A DNA stretch of 64,000 nucleotides from assembly GCA_949316495.1 (NCBI GenBank), contig OX439004.1, forward strand, positions 12,932,536 to 12,996,535. Reading direction: 5' to 3'. Below are positions 24,419 through 50,540 of the stretch, piece after piece. Source of the DNA: Amphiduros pacificus. Lineage: Eukaryota > Annelida > Polychaeta > Phyllodocida > Hesionidae. The position numbers and the translations under genes were made by a program. Each line of letters starts with the position of its first letter. Within the stretch, counting starts at the first letter, position 1. Under the pieces are notes generated by a model that worked only from the letters and a program-made list of their open reading frames with translations, searched no databases and was not told the origin of the DNA.

Positions 24419-25101
24419 ACTATGTCTGCCATTTCTAGTGATGACCTTGACTTTACCGGTGTGCAATTTGTACATCTCTATAAGATCACCATGCAGTCTC
24501 TTCTCTTGTAATGACATCATATTTAATATCTCTAATCTGACCTCATATCTTAAGTGTCTCATACCATTCACCTTCTTGGTGCTCCTTCTATGAACATTTT
24601 CTGGACTCTTGATATCTTTTTCAAAGGGACCAAGCTTGGACACAATACTCCAGGTGGGGTCTCAATGGATTTTAATAATGTGAATATATCACATCTACCC
24701 ATCCTCATTAGCATCCTCATTAGCATCAGTCCATATGTCAAGGGTTTCAAGCAGATCTGACAGGCATGATCTCCCACCAGTGAAGCCATGCTGATTTCTG
24801 CTGAACAGTGTCTTACTATGTATGTGATTTAGCACATTAACTATGTATGTGTCTTCAACTGGCGACCTCATCACCTTGCATATCTTGAGATGTGAGGGTC
24901 ACTGGTCAATCATTCTTTGCCTTGTATTTGGATCTTTTCTTGTATAATGCTTTCATGCTCATTGGCCAGTTTCCAGTCTCTCGGAACACTTCCTACTTCA
25001 AGATACATTGTGGCTTCTTTATCTGGGTCGCAGACCACTTTTGTGACTTGAATTGGGGGTGGCTGATCTGGTCCACAAGCCTTATCCTCTTTTAGTTTCA
25101 T
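24419..25101 (-). mobile_element. Degenerate older LINE fragment
   Basis: The - strand carries decayed reverse-transcriptase segments. At about 24910-25101 the frame contains KACGPDQPPP, EVGSVPRDWKLAN and I-Q-E-K (family pattern: GPDGI.P..L...VP.DWK.ANV.PI.KKG). At about 24430-24643 it reads RHLRYEVRLEILNMMSLQEK, RLHGDLIEMYKLHTGK (family: RHL.YEERL..L.L.SL..RRLRGDLIE.YKI..G). The central RT region is missing or scrambled. Its right part begins directly after the TTA tail of the + strand LINE, so the younger element may have inserted into it. Confidence 0.7.
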
Positions 25102-25289
25102 CAGCTTCCTGTGTATACTCTCGTCTGTTATCTCGATATCTCTCAGACTGTTATATTGTTATACATTATTTATCATCTGGTCAAAAGTTTTATGTTTTTA
25201 ACATATTTTAGGTACTAAATGACTTTAGTGGTTGATGTGCCCTATTCATTCATTCATTCATTCAGACTGTTATCTTTCCCCTAACTCCA
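25102..25289. other. Spacer with (CATT)n
   Basis: Short AT-rich stretch with a run of TTCATTCATTCATT near 25245-25266, just left of the inverted-repeat element. Confidence 0.6.
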
Positions 25290-26417
25290 GGGGCCCCCAT
25301 AGGGTTTTAGGATTATTGGATTTTTGGCCTAAAAAAGAGGGATTATTGGATTTTTGGGGTGAAATATCTGGGATTTTTGGATTTTGAGGAAAGTGTTTAG
25401 GATTAATGGATTTTTAATAAGATAATTGGATTTTAGGATTTAGGAGATTTATCTATGTGGCGTGAAAAATTTGGACAAAGTGTACGTCAAAATACTGTTA
25501 GGAATTTAAGCACAAAGGATAAGCCTGGTACCTTGCCACTCAATGTTTATGTGAGTGACAGAGTCATACCAATACCAGTTGATTTTGAATCATCAACTGG
25601 TGGCCAGAGTGTGTTGGAGCCCTCACAAGGGAGAAGTGTCTATGTCAAAAAAGGTTCTGTTGTAGTTATTAACACAATCAAACATGTGCATATATGTAAA
25701 CTGAGGCAAGATATGCTTGAGAAGGGAAAATGTAAAGGGGAAATCTACTTGCAGAGCCCACTTGAGCCCACAGAGTTCTCAAATCAAAAACAATGTGTCA
25801 TAGATAGAGAAAATGTCATCACTGTTTTAGATGATACTAACTATGAATATGTTCCAAAGGATGATATAATTGTTCTGAATGAGGAGGTTTTGATCAATCT
25901 TTTGGACCTGATAAAGGATCAGGGTGATACGGAGACACCCAATGAGCAGCAAGAGTTAATTAGTGAGGAATTATCTCAGTTGTCATTTACTAGCGACACA
26001 AGGGCCACTAGGCCTAAAAGAGTTTCAAAAAAAAGGAAAGACACAGATTACTTTTTTTACTAATTTTGAATATGTTCAAAAGGATTGGGTGTCTCCGTAT
26101 CACTATAACAGTGAGATTACTGTTAATTTCAAACTCTGTGGGCTCAAGTGGACTCTGCAAGTACATTTTGTAATGTGGCATGACCTGTGTGAAACACTAA
26201 ATATCATGTTATATCATGCATGTTATGTAATTCATTGCCAAATAAATTTGTACTAAATGTAAACATATTTTAGGATTTTTTGTTTTATACTTTTGGATTT
26301 TTAGATTTGAGGGGAAAAATATTTAAGGATTTTTGGCTACAAAAGATAAGGATTTTTGGATTTTTAGGTAAAAAAAGGGGGATTATTGGGTTTTTCATAC
26401 CCCCCTATGGGGGCCCC
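25290..26417. mobile_element. Terminal-inverted-repeat element carrying an ORF, superfamily unassigned
   Basis: The ends are inverted: GGGGCCCCCATAGGG starts at 25290, and its complement CCCTATGGGGGCCCC ends at 26417. They are flanked by a direct repeat ACTCCA (6 bp) or ACTCCAG (7 bp), depending on which G is counted as the end. Subterminal GGATTATTGGATTTTTGG and GGATTTTTGG motifs are repeated inside both ends. The interior holds a 202-codon open frame on + followed by scrambled copies of parts of that frame. The 6-7 bp duplication and GC-palindromic ends do not let me choose a superfamily. Confidence 0.75.
25455..26063 (+). CDS. Unknown 202-residue protein inside the inverted-repeat element
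   Basis: The frame is uninterrupted from an ATG 15 codons inside the subterminal repeats to TAA. I do not recognise the protein. The sequence is not low complexity. It has a middle part GRSVYVKKGSVVVINTI and HVHICKLRQDMLEKGKCKG, an acidic stretch (DTETPNEQQELISEELSQ) and a basic tail RPKRVSKKRKDTDYFFY that looks like a nuclear localisation signal. No transposase catalytic motif or zinc knuckle is visible. It could be the C-terminal part of a larger transposon protein retained in a deleted copy, or a captured host segment. Being enclosed by the element's termini argues against an ordinary host gene. Confidence 0.45.
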   Translation: MWREKFGQSVRQNTVRNLSTKDKPGTLPLNVYVSDRVIPIPVDFESSTGGQSVLEPSQGRSVYVKKGSVVVINTIKHVHICKLRQDMLEKGKCKGEIYLQSPLEPTEFSNQKQCVIDRENVITVLDDTNYEYVPKDDIIVLNEEVLINLLDLIKDQGDTETPNEQQELISEELSQLSFTSDTRATRPKRVSKKRKDTDYFFY

Positions 26418-26936
26418 ACTCCAGCATTGGTACATCGCACACTTCTGTGAATACAGATCTGAAAAAAATGGATAAAAGTTGGATATAATAACGCTTACAG
26501 AATCTGAATATTTACCATCATCTTTCAACAAGTGAGGTACTGCACTGGCTTCACTTTCAGATTGCTCCTCAAATAACTATAAAACATTTTTGCTTTTTTC
26601 ATTTGGTTTTTTCTTGAACTTTTAACTATACTTTCATCGTTCTTCCATCTTGCCTCTTTTCTTTTATTGTAATGATCCCTTATTTGGGCTATGTACTTTT
26701 TATATTCTCATGTTCTGCATGTCAGTTCCACTTTACTCCATAAGTGGGATCTCTTCTTTACTGAATTCTGAATGGCTTTGGTTCTCCATGGTGGTTTGGG
26801 TGATGGTTTCTCTACTTCTCTTTTTCCTTTGTGTATTTATCTCTGGTATAATTTTAACTTGTCCTTAAAATAGAGTCACTCTGTCTACTTTTTTCCACTC
26901 ATTTCCTCTTCCCATCTGACTGACCCTATTTATTTT
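26418..26936. other. Intergenic, no gene seen
   Basis: T-rich unique sequence to the right of the inverted-repeat element. No coding region is supported. Confidence 0.5.
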
Positions 26937-27135
26937 CTCTTTGATTCCGTTTCTTTTCTCTTTGATCCATAATCTCTCTTTGATCCATAATCTCTCTTTG
27001 ATCCATAATCTCTCTTTGACCCATAATCTCTCTTTGATCCATTATGTCTCTTTGATCCATAATCTCTCTTTGATCCATAATCTCTCTTTGATCCATAATA
27101 TCTCTTTGATCCATAATCTCTCTTTGATCCATAAT
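26937..27135. repeat. 18-bp minisatellite
   Basis: About eleven copies of an 18-bp unit ATCTCTCTTTGATCCATA, nearly identical. Both strands stay open over the array because 18 is a multiple of 3. Confidence 0.95.
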
Positions 27136-28237
27136 CTATCCTCACATATCATCTATTCTGCTACTATTTATAGTGTGCTTTGCACTCCATGTTTTGCTTT
27201 TTTAAAAACCTGAATATTTTTGCTATTTGATAAAAATGGTTACTTGAAAGTTCCCTTACTCGATACACACATTTTTTTCTATATTTTTAAAGACAGGGCA
27301 TTGCAATACTGGATATAGGCCATAATGTCCTTTTTTTCTGTGTCTGCCATCAGGGGGCACTCATCAAACGACACAGCTGACATCTGGTGTATGAACTCTT
27401 GTACTTGACTCGGGAAGATGACAGAAGGGACAGCCGTACTCCCATTCTGATATCCATTCAGGCTCTACTACTTTGATGATTTGATATGTACGCTCTATCT
27501 CAAATTTTAATTTTAATAAAATGAATGCAATTATTTTTTCTGAAATTTTAGTTTTCACCTGTGACGAGAGACAAAAGTCATCGTTTTGGAGGTAAATGTT
27601 ATCTTCAAGCGGGAATTGAACAGAAGAAACGAAATTGGGAATTTCTCAGCGAATTCTGCCCCCCATATTTAACAGAAACAGTTGACAACAGTTGGGAATT
27701 TACTGTCAAATGTAGGTTATTTATTTCTCATATTTTCTACAGGTAATGGGGATGTATCGTTATCAAATGAGTGGTGACTCAGAGAGGTTTCCACTGCACT
27801 CAAGTCTCAAGACTCAACTATGCAACTCAGAGACTGAGTTGCTCCAAGCTCAAGAGCTTGCTGATGTCAGTACATCCACTGGCACCGACACACGTGCACA
27901 TGTATTCGATATGTGATCATTTGACTACAATTTTATGTGTGGGTTTATTTGTGTTGCTTGACCTGTGCCTATACAATGAGTCAGTGACATGAAAGCTGCG
28001 ACTCAGTTGACAAATTGTTTACAGATTTTTATTAGCGTTAAACGATTAGGCGTTATTGGCAGTTGCATATCTTGGACAACAACTTAATCGCACAAGTGCG
28101 AAGCTTAAGTTAATATATCTATCACTTTAGCAAGAAGGCCAAACAGATCCATAGACATTGGCAAACTATTGATTGATAAAATGAATTGTAGCTTCCTTGC
28201 TGCCCACAGCTTTCATGTGGTGCAATGTATATGATGT
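27136..28237. other. WRN 5' flank
   Basis: About 1.1 kb upstream of the WRN start. A CTCF-like motif CCATCAGGGGGCAC lies at 27347-27360. A stretch at about 27556-27711 is bounded by a TTTTAG acceptor-like and a GTAGGT donor-like site and contains a GCGGGAA (E2F-like) element. It could be an untranslated 5' exon of WRN. I cannot show that it is transcribed, and its open frame has no recognisable exonuclease motif. Confidence 0.35.
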
Positions 28238-28549
28238 CAGGGCTTGACATACGCACTTGCCCGGGGCCACCGGATCATCTGTTCGGGCTAGTGAATGCCT
28301 AGTTGGGCAACAATATTTTTGGTCTTTTAGTGGCCCAAACTACCTTGATTTTATTATTCTAATCCTGGATAGATATCATATCACGATAGAAATTTGATTG
28401 GAACAAGTATCCCCCACTCAGACACTATTCAACCTTATTTACAATGTTCTTTATTGTAACACACATCCTATTATCCTTAGAAACTTCGGGCCACCACTTT
28501 TCATGCTCTGGTGGCCCAACTGGGCAACCAACATTTATGTCAAGGCTTG
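28238..28549. mobile_element. CAGGGCTTGACAT-family inverted-repeat element, copy 1
   Basis: The left end CAGGGCTTGACATA (28238) and the right end TATGTCAAGGCTTG (to 28549) are imperfect inverted repeats. They are flanked by a direct repeat TGATGT (28232-28237, 28550-28555). Internal GTGGCCCAA/GGCCACC segments are also inverted. The 312-bp element has no coding capacity. Related copies lie in WRN introns at 36801-37018 and 41811-41998. Confidence 0.6.
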
Positions 28550-28636
28550 TGATGTGATTCCTTTTCTTAAGTACTGTTTAATTTTACTTCCAGTCTACAA
28601 TGGTGTTAAACTGAACTATAAACATAACCAGGAAAC

Positions 28637-43885
<15,249 letters not shown>

Positions 43886-44025
43886 TTATAAGTTTAAAGC
43901 CAGAACAATAGCTTCATTTCTCAGAATCATCAGGCCAAAAAACCATGACCTGAACTTATCTAATGATTATTTATATTTATATTGATATGAACAGAAAATT
44001 AGTATGTATTTGAATACTGATGCTC

Positions 44026-44031
44026 AATAAA
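44026..44031 (+). terminator. WRN polyadenylation signal
   Basis: AATAAA lies 141 bp after the WRN stop codon, within CTCAATAAAATT. It is the first canonical signal downstream and gives a short 3' UTR. Confidence 0.7.
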
Positions 44032-44659
44032 ATTATTTTTATAATAAAATTTAAAAAAAGATTTGAATGATTTTTATTACCAATCAGAAAACAGTAATGA
44101 CCCACCCTCAATAAAGCAATCCAAGGAACCAAGCTTCAACATTTCTTTAATGCCTTAAACATTTACTGAAAGCTTTTAATACTGTGAGCCATCTAATTAC
44201 TTATGCAATGGGCATAACCAGTGATCACATGACCAATACCTTGACTAGCTTCAATTACTTATATTAAGCAACATATCAACATAGAAATATTAATTCCTTT
44301 GAAAAGTACTGTCAGATAGAATGAAGCATGAGCACAATTGCAAACAAAGAAATCTGATATTTGTTAAATTAAAGGAAACTGATGTTTGATATCCCTAAAA
44401 ATTGTCTAAAGGCCTACTAAATAGTAATAGGTAATGTTTAATTTTCCAAACAACCCTTAAACACACATTTAAATAAGTATTAGTAAATGAGTTTTGCATT
44501 GCCAATAATGCACCAGAAACTGAAAATCTCGGGTACAAATGCTGCTGTAATCCCCAAGTCAATCCAATTGGTAATAAAAAATAAAGTTCCTTTTGGATAA
44601 TTGAAATAATCCTTAAGCAAATTCTCAAGCAACAATTTATTTTACCGTTGATCCTTTCA
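44032..44659. other. Intergenic, no gene seen
   Basis: AT-rich unique sequence downstream of WRN. Confidence 0.5.
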
Positions 44660-44930
44660 TTAGTTTATCAAATGCTACTTGTGGAGAGTAGGGGTCGTCT
44701 AAATAACAAATCAGTTCTTTTTAAAGTGTCAAATATTTGGAATAGTCCAGATGCTTTGAGAGAGTCATTAAATTTAAAAACATTGAATTAATTCAAACTG
44801 ATTCGATTCAACAAAAAGTTGTGAAAACCTCCCAAAATATTACGAAAAAATACATAGACATTTGTAATAAATAAATATTTGCATAGTGCTATTTCAGACT
44901 ATGCTCATGGCGCTTTAAATGTAGAATACC
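44660..44930. mobile_element. Two small LINE fragments
   Basis: At 44660-44825 the + strand reads like a decayed LINE C terminus (a VSNIWNSPDALRES segment, then LNLKTLN; family pattern WNSLP..LR.S.SL..F). At 44868-44925 the - strand matches the extreme 3' end of the LINE at 62.4 kb: AAGCGCCATGAGCATAGTCT, then GAAATAGCACTAT, followed by an AT-rich tail. Both are short and degenerate. Confidence 0.45.
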
Positions 44931-46947
44931 TTATACCGTTCTAATAACATACACGCAAGCAAAACCAGTTTGAATGTAGCACCTCCAAATGGAAAGGATA
45001 GACACCACAGATGTGAAATACCAGCACCTCCAGGTGGAGGAAAATAAATTGGCTGATTTAAAAAAAATTATATTTGGTGCTTGGTCATTCCCAATTTTTT
45101 TTTCAAACCAAAACATCCTCTCCATACTATTTTCTCGGTTGGGTCACCAATCTTTTTCCCAATGTGCACACATCCTAATATTTGGACTTAAAGCATTCAT
45201 GAAGCCTGGAAGGTTCCAGGCGATTTTACAGTGGTTTAAGGTATCTGAAAACAATATATGATCTTAAAATTGACATACATACAGGATATCTGTCTGAAAT
45301 CCACTAAAGAACATCTGCCCTGAGAATTATGATTTCTTGTGACCACCAAGTACTGCCAGTACTAAACAGGAAGTGTATTGTGTGACCTTGACCTTTGACC
45401 TGTCAGGGGGCTCCGTAAGTCACAGGAGGTGTTGTTTACCAATTGTCGAAATTGGAGCAACACATTTTTCGCCATTTTTTTCCACTATTTAGAGAAATAT
45501 AACACTTATCATGATGATAGTGCCTTTTCTTGGCTTTCTTTTGGTGGCAAATTTATTAAAAAGGATGAATATTTATGAAGTTATAAATGAAGAAAAAATA
45601 TTTTTTATGTTATATATGTTTGCAAAAAAAGTTTAAAAAAATTCTATACAGCCCAGCTTTTAAGGTGGAATCCATGCAGCCTTTGATGTCTTCCCATTCA
45701 GTGGGGTGAAAAACCCCAAATTTCATCAAAGAGGGTCAAATCATAAATTTTACTGATACCAATTATCAGCATTCACAGTTTTGCCATTCGAAGTCCTTGT
45801 GATTTAAGGCCAAACCAGTGATCAAAGGGTTTTATGTCACTTTTTCAATATCACGGCCTTTAAGTTAAGGGGGATTCCATGCAGCCTTTGAGTCATGTCT
45901 TCCCTTTTTGACTGAAAGGTTTTCACATGCATAAGATACTTTTCAAATAAATAGCATACTTTTCCCATAAATTATATATCTTTCACAACCATAAGATATT
46001 TGTCACAACCATAAAATATTTTTCACAACCATGAGTTATTTCATTGATTCAAATAATATTAAAATAATCTTATGTTGTTCTGAAGTATACTCCTGGCAGT
46101 AAATTGATATATTGTACAAAACATCTCCACCCTGTTTCCCAAGCTGGACAGGTGCACAACTGGTAACTCATTAGGTGTTTACACAAGATCACACACCAGT
46201 TAAACAAAGCTTGTTGACAAAGTGTTCAATTGCTGGTGTAGGTTTCAGCACACAACTGATCAACTTTCAAGTGCCACAGAAAGTTGTTAACAAGGAATAT
46301 TTTGGGTACTACTACATAAAAGCACTGTTTAGGGTATAAACATTCATGTTATGTAAAGAAAATGTGTCTGAAAGTCAGATTTCATGAATGCTTTAATTAA
46401 TGGATGGATGATTTATTGTAAAATAACACAATGCTTTATTTACGATAAATTATAGTTGATACACCTATTTCAAGTCGTCATTTATTGAAATTAACTTAAT
46501 CCAGGGTGCCAGGAAGTTTTGTCAGATTTGCACATGTACACAAGATACAGGTACTGCATGGCCACCCATTTTCCAACCACATCGCCTCGACACCACACGT
46601 TTCCAGACATCAGGTGGTTTACAGGTACCCTGGGTTGATGGCCGATTTCGTCCAAAAAAAATCCATCACTTATGCACCTTTGGGGAAATTGGAACAAATG
46701 TGACTGGGGTATAAAAGACCTGATATGTGCTTGATGAGAGCCACTCAAAAGCCTGCAAAAATGGTACAATTTTTTAACATAAGGTATGGTAACCGTCAAT
46801 CCTTGAGATCTTGTTGTGTACTTTGTGTTAAAGAATGCTTTATATTCTGGATTAAAACCCATAACTTCATCTCCCGCCCCAGCCCCAGACGAATCTGCCA
46901 GTTGCTTGTCAAAGAGATGAGAAGTAGTGAAATGTCAAAGTTATAGG
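44931..46947. other. Intergenic; contains a fragment related to the WRN intron 5 palindrome
   Basis: No gene is seen over about 2 kb. At about 45755-45930 a diverged segment (ACCAATTATCAGCATTCACA, GTTTTGCCATTCG, GAGTCATGTCTTCCCTTTTT) matches the repeated block of the palindromic cluster at 32.2-33.5 kb. ATTCCATGCAGCCTTTGA is directly repeated at about 45668 and 45883. Confidence 0.5.
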
Positions 46948-47071
46948 CCACAGTTTGAAGTAATATGTTAAAAACATGCCACAGTTTGAAGGAATATGTT
47001 AAAAACATGCCACAGTTTGAAGGAATATGTTAAAAACATGCCACAGTTTGAAGGAATATGTTAAGAAGTAA
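46948..47071. repeat. 31-bp tandem repeat
   Basis: Four copies of a 31-bp unit CCACAGTTTGAAGGAATATG followed by TTAAAAACATG. Confidence 0.9.
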
Positions 47072-48228
47072 GCCGGTGCTGTTAATGTATAGTGTGGCAT
47101 TTTTTTTTGTTCCAATTAAAACCTGTGACCTTGAAAAACAAGTCAAGGTCATAGCAGGGGTCATCCTATTTAGGCCTTCATGGGAGGCATGTGTGGTAAA
47201 AATGCGAAGACTATCTTAGCTGATAATATATAGCCAAATGTTTGATTTTTTGGGTAACAATTTGACTTGAGGCCTGTGATCTTGAAAAACAAGGTTAAGA
47301 ATTTGAAAAAAAAAAGGTCAAGAATTCACTTACACACAGAAGGATCACGATAGCAAAGCTCCTTCGCTGATCAGACATCGGGAGCTAAAAATTACCAATA
47401 AATTGTTATGATTGTTAATAAATTAACTACAAAGTATTTTCTCTGCCTGGCTACCACAAAGGGTTTGGTTTTAAAACTGCCCAATTGCAATTCAAACAGA
47501 TTCCCCTACTTTAGTATTTGACGCATTAACACTTGAGATCGTTTTTAGTTATTTTGATACAAAGCAATTATCTTGCACTGTGTCATTTCAGATCTGTAGT
47601 ACTCTAGGTAGTTTTTATAAATTTGATGATTTGGGTCAGTATTCTATCCAAATCAATTTTATTCCTGACTTCCGGTCAATTAAGTCTTGGCCATCATGAA
47701 AGTTTGTTTTAATCACTAGATATCTAGTGATTGCAATGTTATTAGATTTACACAGAAACGAATAATGGTGTACCAGGAATGGTGCTGTGATGGACATCTT
47801 TTCCAGAAAAAAATGTCTTAAATTTATTGTCCACCAGCCTTGTAATTCATCTGTAAATTGTAATAGAATAAAATCGATATAGCCCTTATTTGGAGTTAAA
47901 AGAAAATAAATAAATTATGATCTTTTGAATATTTGTATTATGATATAGATATGCACCTATTATTGTATGCCTGCACCAGAATAATTATATTCTCTCTGAA
48001 TGTTCACTCTTGTACTGACTACTTTTTATCATGAGCATTTAACAGGTGAGAATTATTTATCATTAGTTTGTCTTGAGTAAGTGTGCAAATAAGAGGCACT
48101 GTATGTTTAGAGGCGTAGTCTTTCATTCTGTTGGATATGTCTTTTGTGACATTATACCAGTCATCATAGAAGTGTTCCCATTGTGTTTGTAACCCAAAGA
48201 AGACAAAAATGAATTAGATAACCATAAA
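47072..48228. other. Flank upstream of the first VWC gene
   Basis: Contains two copies of a short dispersed motif CTGTGACCTTGAAAAACAAG (about 47122 and 47275), the first followed by TCAAGGTCATAG. No TATA box at a sensible distance from the 48229 start is evident, and no other gene is seen. Confidence 0.45.
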
Positions 48229-48803
48229 ATGCAGATACTGTTTATGGTTATTTTGTTTCTTTCAGGTATGTATATTTACCTTGTTTGTATAAATCTCATT
48301 AAATATGTAATAAATATAAACATAATTGCCTAGAATATGCCATTCCAACTGGCAGTGTGGGCAACTTGAATGCGATATTCTGCCTTATGTCTTCTCTGTT
48401 GACAGGTATTAGCTGTGAAACCACAGTGAAATGTCTGGAGGGTGTAATAACACCTCTTCTGCCAGGGGATGAAGTCACTATAGGATGGTGTAAGCAGTGT
48501 GTATGTGGAGACGATGGCAACCTAACATGCAGCTTGCTGAACGACCCAGACTGTAACCAGAATTGCACATTCCAGGACAGAGTGTACAGGGGTGGAGAGG
48601 AGTTCCACAATGAAGACTGTGGGATGTGCACATGCAATGCCATGAAAGGAAATATCTTCTGTGAGGATTGTGAAATATGCCAATGCAGCAACAGCCACAG
48701 TGTAGTTTGCAGTCAAGTAGATCAACAATGTTCTTCACCAAAAACTATAGCATATTACATTTTTGTCTTATTTGGTATTTTTCTTATCATTTTTATTTTG
48801 TAG
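48229..48803 (+). CDS. VWC-like six-cysteine-module surface protein 1 (144 aa, two exons)
   Basis: Exon 1 is 48229-48265 and exon 2 is 48406-48803; the phase-1 GT-AG intron is 140 bp. Exon 1 codes for the signal peptide MQILFMVILFLS. The mature part has module 1 (CLEGVITPLL to DPDC), module 2 (CTFQDRVYRGGEEF to FCEDC) and only the C-terminal half of a further module (CEICQC to QQC). A C-terminal hydrophobic segment (YYIFVLFGIFLIIFIL) follows with no cytoplasmic tail, fitting a GPI-anchor signal or a tail-less membrane anchor. Related six-cysteine modules occur in chordin/kielin-type BMP regulators and pacifastin-type inhibitors; the function here is unknown. Module 2 is strongly similar to module 2 of the gene at 52.7-53.9 kb. 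The start is chosen because it yields a classic signal peptide in phase with exon 2. Confidence 0.85.
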
Positions 48804-48899
48804 GCGAATGTTATGATTGGATGGTAAAATCTCATGTACATATTTGGATAGAAACTTTTTTTTTCAAATCAGTGTGAAATGTTATATAAAACTAGATTT

Positions 48900-48905
48900 A
48901 ATAAA
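48900..48905 (+). terminator. Polyadenylation signal of VWC-like gene 1
   Basis: AATAAA, 96 bp after the stop codon, followed by an A-rich run. Confidence 0.6.
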
Positions 48906-50345
48906 AAAAAAGAACAATACAATATTTGTATCTTTATCGCCATTACTATTATATACAGCCCTCCTAACTTATTGAAGATGTCAACTGTCTACTCATGCAG
49001 AATATGTCAAGACATTGAATGGCAAGACATAATATGACTGACTTCACTTTCCTACATTCTTCAAGTGTCTCCATGCAGTTCGTTTTATCTCTGCAGTTGT
49101 CTTTGGTTCATAATTGTTCTTTATAAATCGTATGGTCCTCGTGAATGGTTTGAATTGTTTAGGACATTCGTTATGCATTACATGAAATTCAAAAATCTTA
49201 ATGATTCGCAGCATTGTAGTAGTTTGTTGCACTGTTTTGGATGTATATGTGTGGTTCGTACATATTGTTAGTTTGTATTAAACACTGAATATCGATATAC
49301 AATATTACAGCATGATTGGAGACGCTTTGGTCAGTGGTTCTAAATTGCTTCACATCTATTGAAAAGTTAGTCTGAATGTATAACATTCACTTTTGAAATC
49401 GTGAAAAAAACCACATTGTCATGGCCTGTCTGATCAAGATATTGATGTGTTGTAATTGGCCAGTTTATCAGTATATATTTTCTTTCATATCTTCACCATT
49501 AAAACTGATTGAGGCATCCCACATACCAAATGCAAAAATATATTAATGCATTGATGAGATATAATTGATAGAATGAGTGGGATGAAGCTGTGAATAACTA
49601 GCTTCATGATACAAAACTTCCATTAAGTAAAAATTATCACATGGAAAATATTTGTCATGAAGAAGCAGTACTAAATTAACATGTATTCAAACAGTCACTT
49701 GACACATTATTATCTGTTAAAAGGTGAAGATCAGCCTGAATGTGTTTCTCGTCAGACTCTGCCAGTCAAGCACATTAAGCTTGACTGTGTTGAGTTTGAT
49801 TATGACGTGTACTTACTTTAAGAGAAATAAAGCACATTCTTAACCAGCTATCGGCCATCTTGATTTCTGATATGAGTGAACTCATTGAGTACATATCAAC
49901 ACAGTAGCTCCCACTGAAACTAGCATCTTACCAGACTACTTTCATATGACTTCTTCAGAAAAATATGCACTACTCCAGTCACTGACTTTCTTTGTTTTAT
50001 ACAATATTTTGTTTTGTGTTCAAGATAAATATATAAAATGTGTCTGGGCATTATATAACACACATATTCAATGTAAATAACCACATCCCAACTTTATAAA
50101 CCTACCTTCAAAGAATCAACTAAAGTTGGTGTCTTAAATCTAAGTGAGACATGAGTTATAGATATCTACTTGATCTATTTGCATTACTTTTGATATCATC
50201 TTCGACAAACTTATTTTTGGAAAATTTAGGTCTAAAAATTTAACTTAGGCTGCTGTGTGAAATAACTAAATATCTCCCTTCATAAAACAACTTACAAAGA
50301 TGACTGATAAAAATGTTGATTATTTGTGTGATATACCAGTGAGAA
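48906..50345. other. Intergenic, no gene seen
   Basis: AT-rich sequence between the first VWC-like gene and the SINE cluster. The open frames of 60-70 codons lack domain features. Confidence 0.5.
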
Positions 50346-50359
50346 GGCCATTTCATACT

Positions 50360-50540
50360 TTTCAACATTGCTTAGTGGGTAAGACATCTGTCGCCGATGC
50401 TGAAGGTCTGGGATTCAATTCCCAGTTGGGACAAGTACTTTTATTTCATGTTGAAGATGAAATCTTCATTTAGAAGTTTTATCCAAACAATATGCACATC
50501 AGAACATATAGAATCAAAATATTTTTTTTACTGGTAGAAA
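50360..50540 (+). mobile_element. tRNA-derived SINE-like repeat, copy A
   Basis: A-box-like TAGTGGGTAAGAC and B-box-like GGGATTCAATTCCC lie about 40 bp apart in a tRNA-like head. A body follows with GATGAAATCTTCATTTAG and AATATGCACATCAGAACATA. It does not fold as a complete tRNA that I can support. Confidence 0.5.

Noticed and set aside
25290-26417. Assigning the inverted-repeat element to a named superfamily by its 6-7 bp duplication
   Set aside because: The boundary G is ambiguous, there is no transposase and the ends do not match any family I can name with confidence.
27556-27711. WRN exonuclease exon upstream of 28637
   Set aside because: The stretch is open and bounded by splice-like sites, but it shows none of the DnaQ motifs and cannot be joined in frame with evidence. 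Kept only as a possible untranslated exon.
50360-50440. Functional tRNA gene
   Set aside because: A- and B-box-like motifs are present, but no complete cloverleaf with acceptor pairing can be drawn. A second diverged copy with the same downstream body indicates a SINE.
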